Source of the DNA: Selenomonas sp963544755
GTDB taxonomy: Bacteria > Bacillota > Negativicutes > Selenomonadales > Selenomonadaceae
Length of the DNA: 24,655 nt
Assembly: GCA_963544755.1 (NCBI GenBank)
Contig: CAUUGH010000024.1
Location: 1 to 24,655 of the forward strand
Reading direction: 5' to 3'
In this document: positions 7,601 through 14,912 of the stretch, piece after piece
How positions within the stretch are numbered: position 1 is the first letter of the stretch
Layout of the letters: every line of letters begins with the position of its first letter
Position numbers and translations under genes: made by a program
Notes under the pieces: model-generated
What the model was told of the DNA's origin: nothing
Database searches by the model: none
Seen by the model: the letters and a program-made list of their open reading frames with translations, nothing else

Positions 7601-8187
7601 ATGTGCTAGCTTCAGGAGAAGATGTCAACATCTTCGTATTTGATACGGAAGTTTATTCAAATACTGGTGGGCAGGCATCAAAAGCTACGCCTGCGGCGGC
7701 GATTGCAGAATTTGCCGCGACAGGTAAGAAAACCAAGAAAAAAGATCTCGGCATGATGGCAATGTCTTATGGCTATGTCTATGTTGCACAGGTTAACATG
7801 GGTGCAGATCACAATCAAGTCTTAAAAGCGATCAAAGAAGCCGAAGCCTATCATGGACCGTCGCTTATCATCGCTTATGCGCCGTGCATCAATCACGGCA
7901 TCCGCATCGGCATGGGCTGCAGTCAAGAAGAAGGAAAGCGTGCTAATGCCTGCGGCTACTGGGCAAACTATCGCTTTAATCCGCTGCTCGTTGAAACGGA
8001 CAAGAATCCTTTTGTACTTGATTCTAAAGAGCCTGATTTTGGCAAATTCCAAGAATTTTTGCAAGGTGAAGTCCGCTACGCCTCGTTAAAGCGGAGCTTC
8101 CCCGAAGCTGCTGATGCACTTTTTGAAAAGACAGAACGCGATGCAAGGGCAAGAATTGAAGGATATAAAAAACTCGCCGGTAAGTAA
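4663..8187 (+). CDS. nifJ: Pyruvate:ferredoxin (flavodoxin) oxidoreductase, single-chain
   Basis: This homodimeric-type PFOR of 1174 aa has the normal length for the fused form. It converts pyruvate and CoA to acetyl-CoA and CO2 while reducing ferredoxin. Domain order: pyrimidine-binding TPP domain at the N-terminus (YPITPSSPMAE, about residues 28-38); transketolase C-like and gamma domains; two 4Fe-4S clusters (CIGCNKCSYVCP from residue 691 and CLGCGNCAQVCP from residue 745); and the TPP/Mg domain with the third-cluster cysteines (CAGCGETPY from residue 813), the GGDGWAYDIG motif and SNTGGQASK. The ATG follows gagggga, has its own consensus promoter, and is followed by a strong terminator, so it is monocistronic. 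The adjacent divergent fprA would protect this oxygen-sensitive enzyme. nifJ is a family name; no role in nitrogen fixation is implied. Confidence 0.97.
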   Translation: MSKKMKTMDGNTAAGYISYAFTDVAAIYPITPSSPMAEHVDALAAKGTKNIFGQKVRVIEMQSEAGAAGAVHGSLQAGALTTTYTASQGFLLMIPNLYKIAGELLPGVFHVSARAIATSSLNIFGDQRDVMSARQTGCAMLCEASVQEVMDLAAVAHLVAIKGRVPFINFFDGFRTSHEIQKIEVIDFADLAKLVDQDALKAFRARALNPNHPVVRGTAQNPDIYFQSQEAANKYYEALPALVEEAMADLSKITGREHHLFDYYGAKDAERVIIAMGSICQTAGEAVDYLNSKGEKVGLLSVHLYRPFSLEHFFKALPKTIKKIAVLDRTKEPGAVGEPLYLDVKAAFYNSDMNPVIVGGRYGLGGKDTTPDHVLAVYEELKKDAPKHGFTIAIEDDVTHMSLADYPEDVDLTPEGTTACKFWGLGSDGTVGANKSAIKIIGDKTDMYAQAYFAYDSKKSGGITMSHLRFGKSPINSPYLIHNANFISCSQQSYVTKYDLLAGLKKGGKFLLNTVWNEEDLSKHLPSYMKRYIARNNIEFYTVNAVDIAKELGLGGRFNMVMQSAFFKLANIIPIDTAVKYLKDAVAASYGSKGQNIVDMNNGAIDKGIDALHRVNVPLDWADAADEKTEAQDIPAFITDIQNIMNRQEGDHLKVSHFSADMVDGTFPVGGSAYEKRGTAISVPVWNATKCIGCNKCSYVCPHATIRPILTTDAEKDAAPVGFPWKQVKSIKNYNFTITVSTMDCLGCGNCAQVCPAKALDMKPLDDELKAAQVYFDYAVDPKKVKTKQNPMKKDTVIGSQFEKPLLEFSGACAGCGETPYAKLITQLYGDRMMISNATGCSSIWGGSAPAMPYTTNEKGYGPAWANSLFEDNAEFGLGMFLGVRAIRDRIAADVDAALADKKGSADLQAALKDWKDNMAEGEGTRERADKLTELLAKEKESDELLNAIYDARDYFVKRSQWIFGGDGWAYDIGYGGVDHVLASGEDVNIFVFDTEVYSNTGGQASKATPAAAIAEFAATGKKTKKKDLGMMAMSYGYVYVAQVNMGADHNQVLKAIKEAEAYHGPSLIIAYAPCINHGIRIGMGCSQEEGKRANACGYWANYRFNPLLVETDKNPFVLDSKEPDFGKFQEFLQGEVRYASLKRSFPEAADALFEKTERDARARIEGYKKLAGK

Positions 8188-8205
8188 ATAAATCAGCGTG
8201 CAAAG

Positions 8206-8242
8206 AAAAACAGCCAGCGCATATGGGTGCGCTGGCTGTTTT
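8206..8242 (+). terminator. Terminator after PFOR
   Basis: Perfect 13-bp stem AACAGCCAGCGCA/TGCGCTGGCTGTT (8209-8221 with 8228-8240), 6-nt loop, A-run before and T-run after. Confidence 0.93.
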
Positions 8243-8302
8243 CATATATGTACTAAAGAAGCGTTTTGCCGCTATCGATCTTTCATACTGTTGCCTTTGG
8301 GC

Positions 8303-8331
8303 TTGACCTCTTGTACTTTCATAGGTAGAAT
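8303..8331 (+). promoter_or_regulatory. Promoter of the permease-to-RidA operon
   Basis: -35 TTGACC (8303-8308), 17-bp spacer, -10 TAGAAT (8326-8331). The predicted start near 8338 leaves a leader of only about 27 nt before the permease ATG, with no room for a purine riboswitch. Confidence 0.8.
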
Positions 8332-8364
8332 ATATACTAGGTGATATTAATGAAATAAGAAAGC

Positions 8365-9690
8365 ATGGATCATATCCGTACTTCTCCTAAAAAAGGAGGC
8401 TTGGCAGAAATTTTTTCTTTTCCTTCGTTAAAGAAGGAGTGTGCTTCGTGGCGGCAAGAAGTTTTGGGCGGCGCACTTACAGTGCTTTTGCTTCTTGCAT
8501 CTTTGGCTGTCGTGCCTATGCTTTGGGCAAAAGTTGGTCTGCCGTTTGCCGCTGCTTATGCGTCAACACTTATTGCAGCTTTTGCAGCGACACTTTTCTT
8601 GGGGCTTTTGGCGCAGCAGCCATTGGTGGTGGCGCCTGCGCTTGGGGTAAATATTTGGCTTATCTACGGTGTAATCTACGCGTGGGGCGTGCCATGGCAA
8701 AGCGTGCTGATGGCTTCTTTTACGGCAGCGATCCTTTATTTTATTACAGTGCTGTCGCCGCTTTGGCGTATACTTTTAACGGCGCTGCCTGCGGCTATCT
8801 TGCAGGCGATGCGCGGCGGCATAGGCTTGCTCATCATCTTTATGGGACTTCAGATGGCAAAGATCGTAGTAGGCTCACCGCTGACGGTGACGATGCTCGG
8901 CAGTCTTTCTGAGCCGGCGGCTTTCGTTTCACTCGTGGGGCTTTTTACAGCACTTGCACTTTGGGCGATGGGCGTTAATCAAGCAGCATTTTGGGGTGCT
9001 TTCGTAGCTATAGTATTGGCTTTTGGTGAAGGCTTTCTCGCTTTACCTAACGATCCTTTTCTCTTGCCTGCTGCGCCATATTTAGCGGCATGGTCACTAG
9101 AAAGCAGCTATCTTTTAGAACTTTCGGGCGTTATATTGACGTTGTGGCTTATTTTTATATTTGACTCTTTTGCTATATTTACAGCACTTGGTAAAAAAGG
9201 TGAGCTGGGCGAAAGTGCAGCAAAGCGCACATTTTTCGTGATCGCTTTGGCAAATGTTGCTGCTTCTTTACTAGGGGCAGGACCTCTTGCGTTAGCAAAG
9301 GAGTCGGCGGCTGCTCGCAGTGTCGGGGCGCACACGCCTTTTGTCGCCTATGCGGCAGCTTGCTTGATCTTCTTCTTGCTTTTTATAGAGCCTGTAGCGG
9401 CGGCTGTGCTTGATTTTTCGGCGGTTTTTTCGCCGCTGTTTATCTTTTCGGGCTGTCATTTGCTTCGGGGTTTACGGCTCGATTGGCAAGAGATGTCGGA
9501 GCATACAGCGTTTTTTGCCGTACTCGTAGTGACGCCACTTTCTTTTAATCTAGCAGCAGGTTTTGGTGCAGGGCTGCTTTTTTATGTGTTTTTGGAAATT
9601 TTTGCAGGGCGTGGCAAAATGATACATCCGCTCTTATTTTTCCTTACAGGGGCGTTTTTATTTTGCATATGGTTCACTGTGATTTTGTAG
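8365..9690 (+). CDS. NCS2-family permease, AzgA/PbuG-like (probable purine uptake)
   Basis: This 441-aa polytopic membrane protein has about 12-14 hydrophobic segments. Two motifs match the AzgA/PbuG branch of nucleobase:cation symporters: PLVVAPALGVNIWLIY in the TM3 region (family form PxxxAPGMGxNAFF) and RGGIGLLIIFMGLQ in the middle (family form GIGLFIAFIGL). They are clearly diverged, so the substrate (hypoxanthine, guanine, adenine or another) cannot be called. The ATG at 8365 has only a poor SD (aagaaag). A much better SD (aaggagg, 8393-8399) lies inside the coding region but only 1 nt before an in-frame TTG (8401), too close to use. A two-codon ORF with its own SD lies just upstream and may couple initiation. 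It is the first gene of the operon, and its stop TAG is part of the next gene's SD. Confidence 0.85.
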   Translation: MDHIRTSPKKGGLAEIFSFPSLKKECASWRQEVLGGALTVLLLLASLAVVPMLWAKVGLPFAAAYASTLIAAFAATLFLGLLAQQPLVVAPALGVNIWLIYGVIYAWGVPWQSVLMASFTAAILYFITVLSPLWRILLTALPAAILQAMRGGIGLLIIFMGLQMAKIVVGSPLTVTMLGSLSEPAAFVSLVGLFTALALWAMGVNQAAFWGAFVAIVLAFGEGFLALPNDPFLLPAAPYLAAWSLESSYLLELSGVILTLWLIFIFDSFAIFTALGKKGELGESAAKRTFFVIALANVAASLLGAGPLALAKESAAARSVGAHTPFVAYAAACLIFFLLFIEPVAAAVLDFSAVFSPLFIFSGCHLLRGLRLDWQEMSEHTAFFAVLVVTPLSFNLAAGFGAGLLFYVFLEIFAGRGKMIHPLLFFLTGAFLFCIWFTVIL

Positions 9691-9701
9691 GAGGAATGGC
9701 A

Positions 9702-10490
9702 TTGAGTTTTTGTAATATTTTTCAAGGTAAGGTCGTTTTAACGACATTTGTGTTAGGGGCGGTTACATTTTCACTTCCCTTAGCGGCAGAAGCTAAACGT
9801 GTTCATGATCCGCAGGTAGAAACGAAAGTAGAAATGCGCCAAAGTGTCGAACAAGGTGTTACACAGGAAATACCGATACATGATAAAAAAAAGCAGCAGC
9901 CGCTTTCTGAGCGAATCGAAAGCATCTTAAATCCACCGACGCTAGAAAAAAAGCCCGGTGCATTTAATAAAGAAATAGTATACGCGGCGGATGCTATCTT
10001 GGGCGTAGCGATGGCGACTGAGCAACAATGTGTTGATTATCTTTTAAGCAACAATCCCTATCCGAAAATTGCCGTTTCGCCGGAGGAATTGGTTTCTTAT
10101 TATTACAAAGAAGGTGCGCGTGAAGGCGTGCGTCCTGATGTCGCCTTTGCACAGGCACTAAAAGAAACGGGATTTTTCCGCTATGGCGGCACGGTAACGC
10201 CCGATCAGAATAACTATTGCGGCTTAGGCACGACGAGTACGACAGTTAAGGGTGCCTATTTTCCTTCGTCAGAGCTTGGCGTTCGCGCACATATACAGCA
10301 CCTCCTGGCGTATGCTTCGACGCGCCGCCCTGTATCGCCGCTAATTGATCCGCGCTATGATCTGGTGCGTTCAAAGTATGGCGCACTTACGCTTGATAAA
10401 TGGACGGATCTAAACGGGCGTTGGGCGGTGCCCGGGCATACCTACGGGCAGAGTATCCTACAGCTTTTTAGTGACATCTTGCGCCAGTGA
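9702..10490 (+). CDS. Secreted glucosaminidase-domain protein (peptidoglycan hydrolase)
   Basis: This 262-aa exported protein has a signal peptide (residues 1-31, cleavage probably after AAEA), a charged linker to about residue 85, and a C-terminal glucosaminidase domain (Bax/FlgJ/LytG type) from about 130 to 262. The likely catalytic Glu155 is in AQALKETGFFRYGG, followed by the typical NYCGLGTT and GVRAHIQHLLAYA motifs and a Trp/Tyr-rich end. It should cut GlcNAc-MurNAc bonds in the periplasm. Start choice: SD aggagg (9689-9694) sits 7 nt before TTG 9702 but only 1 nt before ATG 9696 (two residues longer) and far after TTG 9663, so 9702 is preferred. The SD overlaps the permease stop, which suggests coupling. 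Confidence 0.85.
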   Translation: MSFCNIFQGKVVLTTFVLGAVTFSLPLAAEAKRVHDPQVETKVEMRQSVEQGVTQEIPIHDKKKQQPLSERIESILNPPTLEKKPGAFNKEIVYAADAILGVAMATEQQCVDYLLSNNPYPKIAVSPEELVSYYYKEGAREGVRPDVAFAQALKETGFFRYGGTVTPDQNNYCGLGTTSTTVKGAYFPSSELGVRAHIQHLLAYASTRRPVSPLIDPRYDLVRSKYGALTLDKWTDLNGRWAVPGHTYGQSILQLFSDILRQ

Positions 10491-10533
10491 GGACAGTTGT
10501 AAATATATGGCAGAAGGTTGAGGATTAAATTTT

Positions 10534-12159
10534 ATGATTAGTACAAGCGGATTGACACTGCAATTTGGTAAGCGCGTGTTGTTTAAAGATGTAAATATCA
10601 AGTTTACGCATGGTAACTGCTACGGTGTTATCGGCGCAAATGGCGCTGGAAAATCCACTTTTTTGCGTGTGCTGGCGGGCGATATAGAGCCATCTAAAGG
10701 CTCAGTAGACATAACGCCGGGGGAGCGTATTGCCGTACTAAAGCAGGATCATTACGCCTTTGACGAGGTAGAGGTGCTACGCACTGTCATGCTTGGGCAT
10801 GAAAAGCTGGTAGCTATTATGGATGAAAAGGACGCGCTTTATCAAAAAGAAGATTTCTCCGATGCCGATGGCATGCGAGCATCAGAATTAGAAGCAGAAT
10901 TTGCCGACATGAATGGTTGGGATGCAGAGCCGGAGGCAGAAAGGCTTTTAAATGGTCTTGGTATTGAGCCGTCTAAGCATCATAAGAAAATGGCAGATCT
11001 TACGGATAAAGAAAAAGTGCGTGTACTCTTGGCGCAGGCGCTTTTTGGCAACCCTGATATTTTGCTCTTAGATGAGCCGACTAATCATCTTGATATAGAC
11101 TCGATTAACTGGCTTGAAGCTTTCCTCGATGACTTTCCAAACACGGTCATTGTCGTTTCGCATGATCGCCATTTCCTGAATCAAGTATGTACCTATATCG
11201 CCGATGTGGATTTCGGCGCGATTCAGATCTATGCAGGTAACTATGATTTTTGGCTAAAGTCTAGCCAGCTCGCTTTGCAGATGGCAAAAGATCAAAACAA
11301 GAAAAAAGAAGAAAAGATCAAGGAACTGCAAGCATTTATACAGCGTTTCAGTGCCAACGCCTCAAAATCGAAGCAGGCGACGTCTAGAAAGAAACTCTTA
11401 GAAAAAATAACGCTTGATGACATCAAGCCGTCATCACGGCGCTATCCGTACATTGCCTTTTCCCCTGATCGTGAAGCCGGCGATCAGCTTTTGCAGGTAA
11501 GCGGACTTAGCAAGACGATTGACGGCGAAAAAGTGCTAAATGATGTAAGCTTTACCCTCAAAAAAGGTGATAAAGTTGCTTTCGTAGGGCCAAACTCGCT
11601 AGGAAAAACAGCTCTTTTTGAAATTCTCATGGGCAATATGAAAGCCGATGCAGGTAGCTTCAAATGGGGTGTGACGACGACGCAGGCATATTTACCTAAA
11701 GATAATAACGAGTTTTTTGATGATGTCGATCTAAACCTAGTTGACTGGCTGCGCCAGTATTCTCGCGATCAGGATGAATCATTCGTGCGCGGCTTTTTGG
11801 GTCGTATGCTTTTTTCAGGCGAAGAAAGTCAAAAACAGGCGAAGGTGCTTTCAGGCGGCGAGCGCGTGCGCTGTATGCTTTCTCGCATGATGCTTTCAGG
11901 TGCTAATGTACTGCTTTTAGATGAGCCGACAAATCATCTTGATCTTGAATCCATCACGGCACTTAACGATGGATTGATTGCATTTTCCGGCACGGAGCTT
12001 TTTATCTCGCACGATCATGAATTTATCCAAACGATTGCTAACCGTATCATCGACATCACGCCGGAAGGCATAGTAGATCGGGTGACGACATACGATGAAT
12101 TTTTGGAAAATGAGGCAGTGCGCTGTCAGCTTGCAGAAAAATATGGCAAAAATGGCTAA
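10534..12159 (+). CDS. ABC-F family ATPase, YbiT-like
   Basis: This soluble 541-aa protein has two nucleotide-binding domains joined by a charged linker (about residues 245-290, KKKEEKIKELQ and SKSKQATSRKK) and no membrane segments. This is the ABC-F layout of ribosome-associated translation factors. NBD1: Walker A GANGAGKST (34-42) and Walker B LLLDEPTNHLD (Asp180, Glu181), but a degenerate signature, LTDKEKVRV (156-164), instead of LSGGE. NBD2: Walker A GPNSLGKTA (352-360), intact signature LSGGERVRC (from 439) and Walker B LLLDEPTNHLD (Asp463, Glu464). The sequence YPYIAFSPDR and the tail of NBD2 (KWGVTTTQAYLPKDN) place it in the YbiT-like group of Firmicutes. The SD is gagga, about 8-10 nt upstream. 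An antibiotic-resistance role is less likely than a housekeeping translation role. Confidence 0.92.
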   Translation: MISTSGLTLQFGKRVLFKDVNIKFTHGNCYGVIGANGAGKSTFLRVLAGDIEPSKGSVDITPGERIAVLKQDHYAFDEVEVLRTVMLGHEKLVAIMDEKDALYQKEDFSDADGMRASELEAEFADMNGWDAEPEAERLLNGLGIEPSKHHKKMADLTDKEKVRVLLAQALFGNPDILLLDEPTNHLDIDSINWLEAFLDDFPNTVIVVSHDRHFLNQVCTYIADVDFGAIQIYAGNYDFWLKSSQLALQMAKDQNKKKEEKIKELQAFIQRFSANASKSKQATSRKKLLEKITLDDIKPSSRRYPYIAFSPDREAGDQLLQVSGLSKTIDGEKVLNDVSFTLKKGDKVAFVGPNSLGKTALFEILMGNMKADAGSFKWGVTTTQAYLPKDNNEFFDDVDLNLVDWLRQYSRDQDESFVRGFLGRMLFSGEESQKQAKVLSGGERVRCMLSRMMLSGANVLLLDEPTNHLDLESITALNDGLIAFSGTELFISHDHEFIQTIANRIIDITPEGIVDRVTTYDEFLENEAVRCQLAEKYGKNG

Positions 12160-12214
12160 ACTACAGCTATAGCAGCAAGGCGCATAAAGCACTTTTAGGG
12201 TAGGAGGTGATGCG

Positions 12215-13822
12215 ATGCTCGTGCAGACTATCCAAAAAGCGTGGCAAAAAGAAGATAAAGGATCGGCAAATCGTTTGCGTGAGATGCTTATAGTCTTGCG
12301 TACACACGATATTATGCATGGCATAACACCTAAGAAGCTGCGCTTAATCCTTGAAGATCTAGGCTCTACCTTCGTGAAATTTGGACAAATCATGAGTATG
12401 CGTTCAGACTTTTTGCCGCAGGAATACTGTGACGAGCTGATGAAGCTGCATACAAAATCCAAGCCTTTAGCATTTTCTGTCATTAAAAAAGTCATCGAGC
12501 AAGAGTACAAGTGTCGTTTTACACGCATCTTTTGCTCAATCGACGAAGTTGCCTTAGGCTCTGCTTCTATCGCGCAGGTGCATCGCGCCGTGCTTTTAGA
12601 TGGTGAGCGCGTTGTTATTAAGGTGCAGCGTCCGGGTGTGCATGATGTCATGAGTAAGGACATCGTGCTTTTGAAGCGTGCGGCAAGCATCTTGAAGATC
12701 TTAGGGACGACATCTGATGTCATTGATTTTAGCCTGGTACTTGATGAACTTTGGTCGATCGCCAAGCAGGAGATGGATTTCATCATGGAGGCGAACCATA
12801 TAGATGAGTTTCGCCATGCAAACAGAGAGGACGCCTTTATTAGCTGCCCTAAAGTATATCGCCATCTGACGACGCAGCATATTTTGGTCATGGAATATGT
12901 AGATGGTATACAAATAGACGATGTAGCGGCGTTAAAAAAAGCCGGCATAGATATAGAAAGTATCGGTAAAAAGCTTGGTGAAAATTATGTCAAGCAGCTT
13001 GTAGAAGACGGCTACTTTCATGCCGATCCGCATCCTGGTAATATTTGCGTACAGGAAAATAAAATTGTCTGGCTTGATTTAGGCATGATGGGGCGGCTTT
13101 CTAACAAAGATCGTCTGACGATCCGCAAGGCAATTTTAGCTTTAGCACAGCGAGATGCCTTTGAGATGACGGCGGCGGTGCTAGAGCTTGGCATAGCGCA
13201 AGAACGCGTTGACCATGCGCGGCTTTATCAAGATGTTGAGGCTATCATGGCAAAATATCGCGATCTGGATTTTCGCTCATTGGAAATGGGTATGCTCTCG
13301 CGACAAATAATACATATACTGCGTATGCATCACATCGCTATTGCGCCCGGCATCAGTATGTTTTGCCGAGGTGTCATGACTATTGAAGGTGTCATGCGTT
13401 TGATTTGCCCAACGGTCAATTTCGTTGAAATTTTGGCGCATAGCATGGATTTGACCTTTAAAAAAGAATTTGATTGGCGTAAAGAAGCTAGCAAGGCAAA
13501 GCGTGAGGCATACATCCTCATGCGAAAATCGCTGCAGCTTCCCGAGCAGATTTCAGACATCTTAAAAATGACGCTGCGCGGACAGGCGAAGGTCAATCTT
13601 GAACTTACAGGTGCAGACGAACCGCTAGCAAGACTAAATAAGATGATAAATAAGCTTATAATCGCGCTTTTAAGCGCAGCGCTGCTTTTAGGCTCAAGTA
13701 CAATTTGCACGACGCAAATGACGCCTAAGATCATGGAGATCCCTTTCTTAGGTGTATTAGGCTACTTGGCGGCGATCATGCTTTCGGCGCGTCTTTTGTG
13801 GAATATTTTGCGCGGTCATTGA
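12215..13822 (+). CDS. AarF/ABC1/UbiB kinase-like protein
   Basis: This 535-aa atypical kinase of the UbiB family has the KxGQ motif (KFGQ, residues 55-58), nucleotide-binding loop GSASIAQVH (115-123), Lys136 in VVIKVQRPG, EMDFIMEA, catalytic-loop FHADPHPGN (His269 onward) and the DFG-equivalent WLDLG with Asp288. Two membrane segments at the C-terminus (about 470-490 and 510-530) anchor it. In ubiquinone-making bacteria UbiB supports quinone synthesis or lipid handling. In an anaerobic Firmicute the partner lipid is unknown, so no such pathway should be assumed. The SD ggaggtga ends 4 nt before the ATG. It lies 55 nt after the ABC-F gene and about 60 nt before aroH, with no terminator on either side. 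Confidence 0.93.
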   Translation: MLVQTIQKAWQKEDKGSANRLREMLIVLRTHDIMHGITPKKLRLILEDLGSTFVKFGQIMSMRSDFLPQEYCDELMKLHTKSKPLAFSVIKKVIEQEYKCRFTRIFCSIDEVALGSASIAQVHRAVLLDGERVVIKVQRPGVHDVMSKDIVLLKRAASILKILGTTSDVIDFSLVLDELWSIAKQEMDFIMEANHIDEFRHANREDAFISCPKVYRHLTTQHILVMEYVDGIQIDDVAALKKAGIDIESIGKKLGENYVKQLVEDGYFHADPHPGNICVQENKIVWLDLGMMGRLSNKDRLTIRKAILALAQRDAFEMTAAVLELGIAQERVDHARLYQDVEAIMAKYRDLDFRSLEMGMLSRQIIHILRMHHIAIAPGISMFCRGVMTIEGVMRLICPTVNFVEILAHSMDLTFKKEFDWRKEASKAKREAYILMRKSLQLPEQISDILKMTLRGQAKVNLELTGADEPLARLNKMINKLIIALLSAALLLGSSTICTTQMTPKIMEIPFLGVLGYLAAIMLSARLLWNILRGH

Positions 13823-13883
13823 TGAAATTTTTGTGTGCTGCGCTCTTTTAGTGAGACGATAGAGTAGAATAGGAGGGATTTTC

Positions 13884-14249
13884 ATGCGTGGAATAAGAGG
13901 TGCAATTACTGTAGAAAAAGACACTAAAGACGATATATTCCAAGCAGTAAAGCTCATGGTAATGGGTATGTGCCGCACGAATAAGATTGCACCGGCAGAC
14001 ATTGGCGCAGCTATTTTTTCTAGCACGCCAGATCTAAAAGCTGCCTTTCCAGCTGCAGGTGCGAGATTTTTGAAGGGCTTTGATAATGTGCCGCTCTTTG
14101 ACACGCTAGAGCCAGATATAGAAAATGGCTTAGCGCGCTGCATAAGAGCACTCTTGCTCGTAGATACAGAAAAGCCGCAAAGTGAGATTCGCCACATTTA
14201 CTTAGGCGGCGCGATTGCGTTGCGTCCGGATCTCCAAGAAGAAGAATAA
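13884..14249 (+). CDS. aroH: Chorismate mutase, AroH type
   Basis: This 121-aa monofunctional chorismate mutase of the Bacillus subtilis AroH (trimeric barrel) type converts chorismate to prephenate for Phe and Tyr synthesis. It aligns end to end without gaps of note: MRGIRGAITVEKDT at the start, SSTPDLKAAFPA in the middle, RHIYLGGAIALRPDL at the end. Active-site counterparts of B. subtilis Arg7, Glu78, Arg90 and Tyr108 are Arg5, Glu76, Arg88 and Tyr106. The residue at the Cys75 position is Asp73 (VPLFDTLEPD). The SD agggaggg-type purine run (13871-13878) is well placed. No other aromatic-pathway gene is nearby. RidA follows 43 nt later. Confidence 0.93.
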   Translation: MRGIRGAITVEKDTKDDIFQAVKLMVMGMCRTNKIAPADIGAAIFSSTPDLKAAFPAAGARFLKGFDNVPLFDTLEPDIENGLARCIRALLLVDTEKPQSEIRHIYLGGAIALRPDLQEEE

Positions 14250-14292
14250 AGCGAGTATTTTTAGTTTTACGAAAAAAAGGAGTGCTTACAGC

Positions 14293-14691
14293 ATGAAAAA
14301 GGCAATAGCTACAGATCAAGCGCCGCAGGCGATAGGTCCTTATTCGCAGGCAATTCGCACATCGGGCGGCTTTATCTTCGCATCAGGGCAAATACCACTA
14401 GATCCAACAACAGGAGAGATCGTCACAGGCGGCATCGCTGCACAGACTGAGCGCGTGCTAGAAAATCTCAAGGCAGTTTTAGAAGCCGATGAATGCTCAC
14501 TAGAAGATGTCATAAAGACTACTGTTTACCTAAAAGACATTGATGATTTTGCAGCAATGAATACAGTATATGCGAAATATTTTTCCTCTTGCCCACCGGC
14601 GCGTGTTTGTGTCGAAGTAGCGCGGCTGCCGAAAGATGCTTTAATTGAGATTGAATGTGTTGCATCAGAAGGATATAATTTTTCATATTGA
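14293..14691 (+). CDS. ridA: RidA family reactive enamine/imine deaminase
   Basis: This 132-aa soluble RidA (YjgF/YER057c/UK114) protein hydrolyses reactive enamines and imines such as 2-aminoacrylate released by PLP enzymes. Family motifs are complete: IGPYSQAI (Tyr17), FIFASGQIPLDP, QTERVLENLKAVLEA, the substrate-carboxylate Arg104 in PPARVCVEV, and ARLPKDALIEIECVA at the end. The ATG at 14293 has SD aaaggag about 10 nt upstream. Earlier in-frame starts would overlap aroH and would add an unrelated N-terminus. It is the last gene of the operon and is followed by a strong terminator. Confidence 0.95.
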   Translation: MKKAIATDQAPQAIGPYSQAIRTSGGFIFASGQIPLDPTTGEIVTGGIAAQTERVLENLKAVLEADECSLEDVIKTTVYLKDIDDFAAMNTVYAKYFSSCPPARVCVEVARLPKDALIEIECVASEGYNFSY

Positions 14692-14708
14692 CATAGTGGT
14701 ATCAACAT

Positions 14709-14746
14709 AAAAAAGCCGTTGAATCTTTTGATTCAGCGGCTTTTTT
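14709..14746 (+). terminator. Bidirectional terminator between ridA and corA
   Basis: 15-bp stem AAAAGCCGTTGAATC/GATTCAGCGGCTTTT (14711-14725 with 14730-14744) with one G-U wobble, a TTTT loop, an A-run on the left and a T-run on the right. It serves ridA directly and can also stop transcripts from the converging corA. Confidence 0.92.
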
Positions 14747-14784
14747 GTATATAAAAGTCATACTAAAAAATTACTTATAGATTT

Positions 14785-14856
14785 TAAGAAACAATGATAA
14801 ATGCAGCCACCCATCTGCATAAATCTAGGCGACTTCATTTTATCGGTGTTTCCTTA
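14785..14856. repeat. Long imperfect inverted repeat in the ridA/corA gap
   Basis: Bases 14785-14803 pair with 14836-14856 through about 18 bp with one mismatch, one wobble and one or two bulged bases. Inside is a smaller hairpin, ATGCAG/CTGCAT (14801-14806 with 14815-14820). It has no terminal T-run, so it is not a plain terminator. It could be a 3'-end structure of corA mRNA, a small RNA or a miniature repeat element. Confidence 0.5.
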
Positions 14857-14912
14857 GCCATCTATTATAGCGCATCTGTAAAAATCTGGCACTCTCATTT
14901 TCCTAGCGTTTT

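Noticed and set aside
8245..8364. Purine riboswitch in front of the NCS2 permease
   Set aside because: The promoter at 8303-8331 leaves a leader of about 27 nt, and no aptamer-like sequence is present.
11917..12948. 343-codon minus-strand frame opposite the ABC-F and UbiB genes
   Set aside because: Both plus-strand genes have complete family motifs here. The antisense translation is Ser/Cys-rich and matches nothing I recognise.
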